Assembly (NCBI GenBank): GCA_028277515.1
Contig: JANQGC010000078.1
Coordinates: forward strand, 1-7,151
Length of the DNA stretch: 7,151 nt
Reading direction: 5' to 3'
From: Anaerolineae bacterium
Lineage (GTDB): Bacteria > Chloroflexota > Anaerolineae > Promineifilales > Promineifilaceae
The notes under the pieces are model-generated. The model was not told the origin of the DNA. It worked only from the letters and a program-made list of their open reading frames with translations, and searched no databases. Each line of letters starts with the position of its first letter. The stretch's first letter is position 1. Made by a program: the position numbers and the translations under genes. Below, in pieces: positions 1 through 5,421 of the stretch.

Positions 1-12
1 ATTTTTCAATAG

Positions 13-74
13 CGTAACCGCGACATCCATTTCGCGCCGACGAATGCCGACGAAAATTGGAATTTTCGGTTACG
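13..74 (+). repeat. Structured intergenic repeat, copy R1
   Basis: The element is bounded by CGTAACCG and CGGTTACG, a perfect 8-bp inverted repeat. Inside are two 18-nt hairpins. Hairpin A (19-36) has CGCGACAT against ATTTCGCG with one mismatch. Hairpin B (51-68) has CGAAAATT against AATTTTCG, perfect. With the outer stem 13-18/69-74 the unit can fold as a closed stem carrying two hairpins. A related copy in the same orientation lies at 5143-5199. No coding potential was seen. It resembles non-autonomous palindromic (REP/MITE-like) repeats, but the family is not named here. Confidence 0.75.
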
Positions 75-143
75 GTGTAGGGTTAACGACAAAATCTGCG
101 GAATCTGCACAATTGATTCCCGATTTATTTTCTGAACTTTCAT

Positions 144-160
144 AAGCGGTTACTACCAAC
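144..160 (+). repeat. 17-bp direct repeat, copy 1
   Basis: AAGCGGTTACTACCAAC occurs here and again, identically, at 289-305, 145 bp away in the same orientation. Its CGGTTAC core is the same word that forms the right end of the structured repeats at 67-73 and 5192-5198. It may therefore be a solo end of the same repeat family. Confidence 0.7.
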
Positions 161-180
161 CACTCGGAGTAAGTCCCCTC

Positions 181-205
181 CTGGCACGGTCTGGAGACCG
201 GCCAG
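181..205. repeat. Imperfect palindrome centred on GGTCTGGAGACC
   Basis: CGGTCT (187-192) and AGACCG (195-200) pair across a GG centre, and CTGG (181-184) pairs with CCAG (202-205) across a small internal bulge. This makes a stable hairpin on either strand. It lies between the two 17-bp direct repeats. No T-run follows it on either strand, so it does not look like an intrinsic terminator. Confidence 0.6.
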
Positions 206-288
206 AGCGTCCTTACAGGATTATAAAACAAGCCACTAACAGGTTGGCCCTGATAATTTGTTAATCTCCAATAGCCGTTGAACCGCCG

Positions 289-305
289 AAGCGGTTACTA
301 CCAAC
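289..305 (+). repeat. 17-bp direct repeat, copy 2
   Basis: This is identical to the 17 bases at 144-160. This copy is preceded by AACCGC, so 281-296 reads AACCGC-CGAA-GCGGTT, a 6-bp hairpin with a four-base loop. Copy 1 lacks that hairpin partner. Confidence 0.7.
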
Positions 306-344
306 TACCAGGCAAGTAGATATTGGTTAATCTACTATTTGACC

Positions 345-365
345 GCAACATATTATAATTGTTGC
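345..365 (-). other. Hairpin 18 bp downstream of the MNIO stop codon
   Basis: GCAACA (345-350) and TGTTGC (360-365) flank an all-A/T 9-nt loop just downstream of the MNIO stop at 383. On the minus strand the hairpin is followed by GGTCAAATAG rather than a T-run. It could protect the mRNA 3' end or mark the operon end, but it is not a canonical terminator. Confidence 0.35.
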
Positions 366-382
366 CAGAAAGCGGACCAAAT

Positions 383-1171
383 TCAACCGTTGCCCTCAAT
401 CATCTGCCCCAGCCGCTCAAGCTGCGTTTTCAACTCAGCAGGATCTTTAAAGTATTCCAGGGTCAACACCTGGGGCCGGGTGCGCTTTAAGATCCACTCC
501 AGAACCCGGTAATCTTCCTCTCCCAGCGGCTCATGGGCATCATATAGAACGCCATTCTTTTCCCTGGGACCGCTAACGTGCATGTGCACCACCTTTTCCA
601 AGGGCAGTTCATTGATGTAATCTTCAATCTGCCATCCCCGTAAGGCGGCGGCGACACGTGCGTGGCTGGTGTCCAACAGCATGTTGCATCCGGTTTGTTC
701 CAGGATAGTATTGATTATGCGCGGGTCAGATTGAAATTGATACTTTCCGCCGGGTAGCATAGGCATATTTTCTAACACAACCGGGACATCGAGCGCCTCC
801 TGTAATCCGCGAACACGGCCGATCAATCGTTTGACCATGAGCCTCTCACCGGGCAGCGGCAAGGCGATTTTATACCGTTTTGCCAGCCGCAGATAACCAT
901 ACGGCAGCAGGTCGATATGCGGCGTGGCCCAGGGTGATTGGGTCAATTGATGGTAATTTTTAATACTCTGAACAGCAGTGGCTGCGCGAAATGTGCAGGT
1001 CAGCAAATTGCCGGCATGGAAATGAACGGCCAAATCGGGCAGTTCCATGCGGGCCATGACCACTTCTTTTTCGCTGAACCAGGGACCGGTTTCTACGGCC
1101 GATAGCGGGGGACGGCCGTCTTGCAAAACCTGGAGCAGCGCCTGGGAATAACTAACGGATAATGAGATCAC
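383..1171 (-). CDS. DUF692/UPF0276 (MNIO)-type TIM-barrel metalloenzyme
   Basis: This 262-aa protein matches the DUF692 family, now called multinuclear non-heme iron-dependent oxidative enzymes (MbnB, TglH and ChrH are members). Many of these modify Cys residues of ribosomal peptides. Landmarks in order are LSVSYS at the N-terminus, VHFHAG (H50, H52), VVLENMP (E134), LLDTSHARVAA (D167, H170), HMHVSG (H196, H198), YDAHEPL (D211, H213) and LTLEYF (E239). These fall where the family's metal ligands and LLDxxN/H, HLAGH, DTHG and LExD motifs lie. Length is near the usual ~280 aa. The start is GTG, 15 bp after the permease stop and in the same frame, with a weak GGTGG upstream. No signal peptide or membrane segment is seen. 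The substrate is unknown, and no RRE/MbnC-like partner or separate precursor peptide was found in the window. The main alternative is a xylose-isomerase-like TIM barrel; the D/H motif pattern favours DUF692. Confidence 0.72.
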   Translation of the reverse strand: MISLSVSYSQALLQVLQDGRPPLSAVETGPWFSEKEVVMARMELPDLAVHFHAGNLLTCTFRAATAVQSIKNYHQLTQSPWATPHIDLLPYGYLRLAKRYKIALPLPGERLMVKRLIGRVRGLQEALDVPVVLENMPMLPGGKYQFQSDPRIINTILEQTGCNMLLDTSHARVAAALRGWQIEDYINELPLEKVVHMHVSGPREKNGVLYDAHEPLGEEDYRVLEWILKRTRPQVLTLEYFKDPAELKTQLERLGQMIEGNG

Positions 1172-1186
1172 CGCAACTGGCCACCA

Positions 1187-2515
1187 TCAATCTACCGTAT
1201 GGACCACCCCGGCTTCGGAATCAACGCCGGAAACAGGGGGCAAGCCCTGCGCACCGCAAGCACCTTCCACGCCGCAGTCGCCATGAATAATATCCTGTGG
1301 ATCATTCCGCCGCCGCAGCTTGAAAACTACAGGCCAGGCCAATGCCGTCAGCACTCCCCCCACCACATAACCGGCTGCGATGGAACGGGTTTCGGCGAGC
1401 CAGCCCAACCCGGTTTGCCCGGCAACACTGCCCGTACTGTCCACCAGGCTGTTGAATGAAACCACCGTCGCCCGCTGCTCAGAAGGAATAAGCTGGTGCA
1501 TATAAGCCTGTTTTACAGGCAGCCAGATACCCATGCTTAAGGAAGTAACAAGATAGAAAAAGACAGCCAGCCAGAACGACTGGACAAGCCCAACAGCAAC
1601 GGCCGAAATTGTGCCCCCAATCACCGCGATGAGCAGCAGGGTTGTCCGCCGCCCAGGTTTGTTTGAGCGCCACTTGACCACATAATTACCCGCCATCATG
1701 GAGAGAGAAATCAAGGCAGCGACCACACCGGCCACCCAGGGGGCATCCTGCCCCAATAATTCCAGGAAATAGGGCTGCCAGGCATAAAAACCCCAGGTGG
1801 AAAATAGAGCCAGAATGAATGAGGTGATGATCAATAGACGGATTGACGGCTGCTGCCAACCATACTGCACACTGGCCCGGGCGATCCTGGACATTTCAGA
1901 TGGCATCTCACTCATTTTTGTTTTACTGGGTGTAAAACCAATCTCCTTCATGGTGAAGAAAGCGACGACGAAGACGATGGCTAATAGACCGCAGCGAATG
2001 AGGAAAGGGATGTCGAGACGAAAGCTGCCAAAAATTCCACCGGACACGGTTCCAACCAACATGGCCACGGCCGAAATCATCGCCCCCTGGGAAAAAACAT
2101 CGTCCAAAGTCCCGCTGTAATCGGTAGCATTGAGCGCATCCACCAACCAGGCTTCCATCGCTCCGGAGAAAAAAGTGTATCCCAAACCCAAGATGACGGA
2201 CATGACAGCGAAAAGAAAAAACCCACCATTCACATAATCTACTAATACATAACCTAGCGTCCCAATGAACAACACGGCAATACTGAGCAAGAATGAAGTC
2301 CGCCTGCCCTGCGTGTCGGCCAACACCCCGGTAGGAATCTCAAAGAGAGCCATGGCTCCCGTGAAGACGGCATTGGCGAAAAAGACCTCGGAGATGCTTA
2401 ACCCGGCGTCGAGAAGAAAAAGCGTGTTGACCCCCCAGATAATGGAGGCAGATAAGGTATATAGACCGGTCAGGACCAGGTAACTGCGAATAATGCTGCT
2501 GCTTTTCACATTCAT
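1187..2515 (-). CDS. MFS permease (probable exporter) with Cys-containing C-terminal tail
   Basis: This is a major facilitator of 442 aa from the chosen ATG, with about twelve hydrophobic segments. The signature motif A, GVLADTQGRR, lies at residues 63-72 after TM2, preceded by FEIPT, as in drug-efflux-type permeases. A basic central loop (about residues 190-215) divides the two halves. The reading frame extends to a GTG at 2590, but that start would add 25 non-membrane residues partly encoded by the palindrome at 2565-2589. ATG 2515 is preferred although its Shine-Dalgarno is poor. The last ~42 residues form a hydrophilic tail after RRR and contain DCGVEGACGAQG (C414, C420), which is unusual for a permease. 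It probably exports the compound handled by the neighbouring enzymes; the substrate cannot be read from the sequence. It lies between the hydrolase and MNIO genes in one apparent operon. Confidence 0.85.
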   Translation of the reverse strand: MNVKSSSIIRSYLVLTGLYTLSASIIWGVNTLFLLDAGLSISEVFFANAVFTGAMALFEIPTGVLADTQGRRTSFLLSIAVLFIGTLGYVLVDYVNGGFFLFAVMSVILGLGYTFFSGAMEAWLVDALNATDYSGTLDDVFSQGAMISAVAMLVGTVSGGIFGSFRLDIPFLIRCGLLAIVFVVAFFTMKEIGFTPSKTKMSEMPSEMSRIARASVQYGWQQPSIRLLIITSFILALFSTWGFYAWQPYFLELLGQDAPWVAGVVAALISLSMMAGNYVVKWRSNKPGRRTTLLLIAVIGGTISAVAVGLVQSFWLAVFFYLVTSLSMGIWLPVKQAYMHQLIPSEQRATVVSFNSLVDSTGSVAGQTGLGWLAETRSIAAGYVVGGVLTALAWPVVFKLRRRNDPQDIIHGDCGVEGACGAQGLPPVSGVDSEAGVVHTVD

Positions 2516-2564
2516 TGTTTGTGGAGATAGATCTTGGGGGAAATTGGAAATAATGCAAATAATA

Positions 2565-2589
2565 TGGACCAATCTTGAAGATTGGTCCA
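2565..2589. repeat. Perfect 12-bp-arm palindrome between hydrolase and permease genes
   Basis: TGGACCAATCTT and AAGATTGGTCCA are perfect reverse complements around a single central G at 2577. It begins 5 bp after the hydrolase stop. On the minus strand it is followed by ATATTATTTGC, which is T-rich but not a clean T-run. It could act as a partial terminator or mRNA-processing hairpin that lowers permease/MNIO expression relative to TetR and hydrolase, or be a member of a dispersed palindromic repeat family. Confidence 0.75.
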
Positions 2590-2594
2590 CTTTC

Positions 2595-3764
2595 TTATTG
2601 AAACAATTCTTTAACAGGGATAGCTTGTTTGTCTTTGACCTTATCTAACCAATCAAACATCGTATCCAGCGCTAATCCCAGGTTTCCCACCTGGCAGTGG
2701 TTCTGTCCCCCTTCGGCGCGGGTGAATATGCAAGCGGTCACGGAACGCGCATTCTTCAAGGCGGCCACTTGTAGATGGTACAGTTTCATGGGAATGAAAT
2801 GGTCTTCCTCACCAGTTAGAATTAGCACATCCTGAGTCACAAGATCGGGGCGCTGGTTAGCCTCGTTGAATTGAAGCATGATGTCAGAAGCATCCACCGG
2901 ATGAGGTTCTTTGGTAATGTACATCAAGTTGTCAACGCCCCATTTTTCCTGCGGCATCATCCGCATTTTCACATTGGTCAACAGTTCGGTCAGGCGGCGA
3001 TGGCCGAGCATCCAGCGCGCGAAACCGGCCACGAATGTCGGTGGGATCTGCATATAGTCAAAGGCGATGCTAGAGGCAATCACCCGTTTGATACGCGGTT
3101 CAAAGGCGGCAGCACGGAAGCAGAGCCATCCACCCATAGAGATACCCAGTATGGACACATCATCCAGGTCGAAGAAATCAAGCACGGTCGTCATCGGCTT
3201 TTCCCATTCATAAGTCAGAGGAATACCGCTGAATCGCAAGGTGCCACCCTGACCGGGACCCTCAAACAGATAGACATCATATCCTCTGGCGGCAAAGAAA
3301 GTAGCCATAGAATAAAACTCCTCAATGAAAGAGTCGAATCCGCCAAAGATGACTAAGTCGCCGATGTGATCGGCCGTTTGCCTATCAACCTTTATCGCCG
3401 TGAGATACCCGTTTTCATAAGGAATCCAGAAGCGTTTGAGCGGCTCATCGGGAAAGAGTTGATTATAAAAAAGATCAATAAACGTCTCATAAACGATCAT
3501 CTTGTCCGGGTCGTCCCCGGCGGTGAAGAATTCGGCCGCGCGATAGAAGAAGGTGCCATTCAGCAAACGCCCTTCCTCCATCGCTTGCTGAGCTTGACGA
3601 AGCATCTCGTCCTTCCAATCATCCAGCGTTTGAATATTCGCGCCCGCCTGACGCATATCTTCCAGCCGTTCGTAACCCATGGAATGCCAGCGGTTGAGTT
3701 GGTAATCAATTATTTTTGTCTTGTGCAGTTGGTGATAGCCAACCGGAAATTCAAATTGTTTCAT
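2595..3764 (-). CDS. Alpha/beta hydrolase, FrsA / pseudooxynicotine-hydrolase-like
   Basis: This 389-aa serine-type hydrolase has an N-terminal helical cap of about 130 residues before the core. The catalytic core shows GGFDSFIEEFY (141-151, likely oxyanion-hole region), FEGPGQGG (167-174) and the nucleophile elbow GISMGG (S209). LTGEEDHFIP carries the likely acid D321, and GGQNHC carries H356. The GGxxS / GPGQG / GxSxGG arrangement with a long N-terminal cap is typical of the FrsA/DUF1100 and 2,6-dihydroxypseudooxynicotine hydrolase group. These hydrolyse esters or C-C bonds of small molecules. No signal peptide is seen, so it is cytoplasmic. ATG 3764 has a good Shine-Dalgarno (GGAG, 8 nt spacing). 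It is the second gene of the TetR operon, so the inducer may be its substrate. The exact reaction is unknown. Confidence 0.85.
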   Translation of the reverse strand: MKQFEFPVGYHQLHKTKIIDYQLNRWHSMGYERLEDMRQAGANIQTLDDWKDEMLRQAQQAMEEGRLLNGTFFYRAAEFFTAGDDPDKMIVYETFIDLFYNQLFPDEPLKRFWIPYENGYLTAIKVDRQTADHIGDLVIFGGFDSFIEEFYSMATFFAARGYDVYLFEGPGQGGTLRFSGIPLTYEWEKPMTTVLDFFDLDDVSILGISMGGWLCFRAAAFEPRIKRVIASSIAFDYMQIPPTFVAGFARWMLGHRRLTELLTNVKMRMMPQEKWGVDNLMYITKEPHPVDASDIMLQFNEANQRPDLVTQDVLILTGEEDHFIPMKLYHLQVAALKNARSVTACIFTRAEGGQNHCQVGNLGLALDTMFDWLDKVKDKQAIPVKELFQ

Positions 3765-3784
3765 TGTATTGTCTCCAAACTGGT

Positions 3785-3804
3785 CGCAAGCTTTCTAGCT
3801 TGCG
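3785..3804. repeat. Palindrome between TetR and hydrolase genes
   Basis: CGCAAGCT (3785-3792) and AGCTTGCG (3797-3804) are perfect inverted repeats around TTCT. It fills the 47-bp gap between the TetR stop and the hydrolase Shine-Dalgarno. No T-run follows on the minus strand, so transcription is expected to read through. It may be an mRNA-processing or stabilising hairpin, or a dispersed repeat. Confidence 0.7.
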
Positions 3805-3811
3805 CCGAAAA

Positions 3812-4519
3812 TTATGACTGCCAGATGTCCCAATCACCAGATACCCTCTGCCCGGCAGGCAATCTATCGGCCGTCTTTGCAAAAGAAGAAGCCATCTCCG
3901 GCCCATCTTGCGGAGCCGCCAGACCACTTTTCATAAAATCAATCAAATGATTTAAATCATCTTCAACATCTTCATAATCCCACTTCTCTTCATCCTGCTT
4001 GACAATATTGCCAAAGTTGGTGAATAAAAAAGTGATCGTCTTCTTGATAAAGGGCAAGGGTAAATCCTGGCGGAAATCACCCTTTTGATAAGCCCTTTCT
4101 ATTAACTGGTTCATACCCTGATTTTCTTCAAAATTATTCTCCGCCAGGGCCTTCTCGTAAATCGGCCGGCCTTTCTCCTGCAAAAAACGCTCAGCAAATT
4201 GGTCGATTTGTGGATACTCGGCAGCAAACGCCATGCTATAGCGCACCTGGGTCTTGAAAATGGAAAAAATATCAGCCTGGAAATCCTCCGGGCGCATGGT
4301 CTGACGCAGGAAAGCACGTTTACGGGCGATCATCACCTCAATCAACGCCAGGTACAATCCTTCCTTGTTTTGAAAATGGTAATAAAACTGCCCTTTGCTC
4401 ATGCCCGCCTTGTGCAGGATGCGGTTAATAGAGGCCTGTTCATATCCCAGGGAAATAAATTCCGCCATCGCTGCATCAAAGAGCGCAGCGCTGTGTTCAA
4501 AGTTTTTTACAAATGACAT
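3812..4519 (-). CDS. TetR/AcrR-family transcriptional repressor
   Basis: This 235-aa protein has a classic TetR N-terminal DNA-binding domain. Residues 12-60 read like the family: a first helix, GYEQASINRILHKAGMSKG as the helix-turn-helix (about 26-43), then FYYHFQNKEGLYLALI. The rest (about 65-200) is helical and variable, as expected for a ligand-binding/dimerisation domain, followed by a polar C-terminal extension of about 35 residues. The ATG at 4519 sits 6 bp from a consensus -10 box with no Shine-Dalgarno, so the message is probably leaderless. Two palindromic operator-like sites overlap that promoter, which predicts autorepression and control of the downstream hydrolase, permease and MNIO genes. 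The ligand is unknown; a substrate of the hydrolase or permease is the natural guess. Confidence 0.92.
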   Translation of the reverse strand: MSFVKNFEHSAALFDAAMAEFISLGYEQASINRILHKAGMSKGQFYYHFQNKEGLYLALIEVMIARKRAFLRQTMRPEDFQADIFSIFKTQVRYSMAFAAEYPQIDQFAERFLQEKGRPIYEKALAENNFEENQGMNQLIERAYQKGDFRQDLPLPFIKKTITFLFTNFGNIVKQDEEKWDYEDVEDDLNHLIDFMKSGLAAPQDGPEMASSFAKTADRLPAGQRVSGDWDIWQS

Positions 4520-4525
4520 GGGAAT

Positions 4526-4554
4526 ATTATAGACCTATAGGTCTAGACCGTCAA
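4526..4554 (-). promoter_or_regulatory. Sigma70-like promoter of the TetR operon, probably leaderless
   Basis: On the minus strand TTGACG (4554-4549) and TATAAT (4531-4526) are separated by exactly 17 bp. Six bases (ATTCCC) follow before the A of the TetR ATG at 4519. A start 7 nt after the -10 box would fall on that A, so the transcript would have no 5' leader. No Shine-Dalgarno is present, which agrees. Confidence 0.82.
4530..4545. promoter_or_regulatory. Operator O1, perfect 16-bp palindrome
   Basis: TAGACCTATAGGTCTA is its own reverse complement. It overlaps the -10 box of the TetR promoter and half of the spacer. Size, symmetry and position fit a TetR-family operator, so bound repressor would occlude RNA polymerase. 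Confidence 0.78.
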
Positions 4555-4559
4555 GTCTA
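4544..4559. promoter_or_regulatory. Operator O2, second TAGACC-N4-RGTCTA site
   Basis: TAGACCGTCAAGTCTA repeats the O1 pattern with one arm mismatch (AGTCTA instead of GGTCTA). It starts 14 bp after O1, shares two bases (TA) with it and covers the -35 box. Two offset sites suggest cooperative binding of two repressor dimers. Confidence 0.65.
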
Positions 4560-4578
4560 ATTTAGGGAAATCGGCCGT

Positions 4579-4590
4579 TTGACCGGTCAA
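4579..4590. promoter_or_regulatory. 12-bp palindrome TTGACCGGTCAA
   Basis: A perfect palindrome lies between the lipoprotein stop codon and the operators. Its GACC/GGTC half-sites resemble those of O1 but without the 4-bp spacer, so it may be unrelated to the TetR protein. The two arms abut, so it would not form a good RNA hairpin. Confidence 0.35.
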
Positions 4591-4592
4591 CT

Positions 4593-5123
4593 TTATTTAT
4601 CTCTGTTTTCTTCCACGCACAAGAAAGGCTCTCTCCCTTCCCCGCCGTGATAATTAAACAGCTCGTCTCCTACCTGAAGTTGGATCAAATACCCTTCCGT
4701 GAGCACTTGGATATACATCATGCCCGGCTGGGGGCAACCATAAGCGCCGTCCGGCCAGACTTTGGTCTCGAAACTGATCACTGAAATCTGATCTTCACTA
4801 ATCTTCTGGCGCTGGGCCAGGTCTTGAACGACAAGGGCAACAAGGGATTCAGACCCCGCCGGAATCGGGGATTGTTCGTTTGTGACTGGTGTCATCTCTA
4901 AAACCTCCTCGGTTGGCTGTAGGGTTTGGGTAGCGGGGGCAGGTTGGGGCGTATCTGTCGGCATTGGCGTAGCTGATGGTGGCACGGCCGTGTCTAACAT
5001 CTCTCCAGTTGCAGTGGGCAAAATCGTCGGACTGCCCAATTCAGTTTGAGTTTGCGGCACACAGGCGGCCAAAACTGCCAGCAAAAAGCCAATCCAGGTA
5101 TACTTATTAATTATTACCTTCAT
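4593..5123 (-). CDS. Small lipoprotein with WPDG...GCPQPG domain
   Basis: This is a 176-aa secreted lipoprotein. Residues 1-20 form a signal peptide with a hydrophobic stretch (WIGFLLAVLAA), and VLAAC gives a lipobox with C21 as the lipidated residue. Residues 22-90 are a low-complexity Pro/Thr/Ser-rich linker (PTDTPQPAPATQT and similar). A compact C-terminal domain (about 93-172) contains LVVQDLAQR, then KVWPDGAYGCPQPGMMY, YIQVLTEGYLIQL, and ends PFLCVE. C130 and C169 could form a disulfide. The WPDG-x2-GCP-x-PG-x2-Y motif recurs in small bacterial exported proteins of unknown role, but no function is assigned. ATG 5123 has a clear Shine-Dalgarno (GGAG, 7 nt spacing). A structured repeat lies just upstream in its leader or promoter region. 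The TetR operon follows in the same direction after its own promoter. Confidence 0.85.
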   Translation of the reverse strand: MKVIINKYTWIGFLLAVLAACVPQTQTELGSPTILPTATGEMLDTAVPPSATPMPTDTPQPAPATQTLQPTEEVLEMTPVTNEQSPIPAGSESLVALVVQDLAQRQKISEDQISVISFETKVWPDGAYGCPQPGMMYIQVLTEGYLIQLQVGDELFNYHGGEGREPFLCVEENRDK

Positions 5124-5142
5124 AACTTGTCTCCAGTAACAA

Positions 5143-5199
5143 CGTAACCGCGAAATCCATTTCGCGCTCCTCTGGCGAGGATATGAATCCTCGGTTACC
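5143..5199 (+). repeat. Structured intergenic repeat, copy R2
   Basis: This copy has the same order of parts and orientation as the element at 13-74. The outer arms are GTAAC (5144-5148) and GTTAC (5194-5198). Hairpin A, CGCGAAAT-CC-ATTTCGCG (5149-5166), is perfect here. Hairpin B is CGAGGAT-ATGA-ATCCTCG (5176-5193). Both hairpins are 18 nt as in R1, while the linker is 9 instead of 14 nt. It ends 20 bp from the lipoprotein ATG, beside its Shine-Dalgarno, so it may be transcribed as part of that gene's leader. Confidence 0.75.
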
Positions 5200-5251
5200 T
5201 TTACTAATAGACGTTACCCTCGCTCTAATAGTTCCGATCACATGTACTAAC

Positions 5252-5276
5252 AAAAAACACCCAGTAAAAACGGGTG
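5252..5276 (-). terminator. Rho-independent terminator, minus strand
   Basis: Read on the minus strand, CACCC pairs with GGGTG across a 9-nt loop (GTTTTTACT), and six T residues follow directly. This separates EamA transcription from the lipoprotein gene. The stem is only 5 bp, so strength is uncertain. Confidence 0.6.
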
Positions 5277-5421
5277 CAGTTACAAATTGTATAAAATCGG
5301 AGGGTTCGATTTGGGTCGGTCGTCGAATGATAGGGGTGGGTCGGCGCGGCATAATATTGACCATAACCATGACCTGCCCACCGCGCCGGCTCACCCTTCA
5401 CAGCCATTCGGTGTCTTGCCG

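Larger units (their letters stand above)
1..382. other. Repeat-rich intergenic region downstream of the MNIO gene
   Basis: No convincing gene was seen here on either strand; a minus-strand ORF of 17 codons starting inside the hairpin at 345-365 is too short to support. The stretch is packed with inverted repeats. They are the composite element at 13-74, a GGTCTGGAGACC-centred hairpin at 181-205, a hairpin AACCGC-CGAA-GCGGTT at 281-296, an AGTAGAT/ATCTACT hairpin at 315-336 and a GCAACA/TGTTGC hairpin at 345-365. It also holds a 17-bp direct repeat. It is the 3' flank of the minus-strand operon. None of the hairpins is followed by a clear T-run on the minus strand, so an ordinary intrinsic terminator is not evident. 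Confidence 0.7.

Noticed and set aside
1..382. Possible CRISPR array or small RiPP precursor downstream of the MNIO gene
   Set aside because: There are only two copies of the 17-bp repeat with one 128-bp interval, not an array. No short frame with a ribosome site and Cys-rich core was found on the minus strand.
1188..1283. Short minus-strand frame from an ATG inside the permease tail (MATAAWKVLA...), ~30 codons
   Set aside because: It is out of frame within the permease 3' end, has a single Cys and only a loose ribosome-site match. The in-frame permease tail is the simpler reading.
2516..2590. Longer permease start at GTG 2590
   Set aside because: It would add 25 atypical residues partly encoded by the palindrome, with no Shine-Dalgarno. 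ATG 2515 places the first helix normally.
2871..3950. Two long plus-strand open frames (161 and 194 codons, 2871-3356 and 3366-3950) opposite the hydrolase gene
   Set aside because: The minus strand here encodes a hydrolase with a full catalytic triad and family motifs. The plus-strand products show no domain logic and no ribosome sites were recognised.
5107..5394. 95-codon minus-strand frame in the EamA-lipoprotein gap
   Set aside because: It runs through the intrinsic terminator and the R2 repeat, overlaps the lipoprotein start, and its product is low in recognisable structure.
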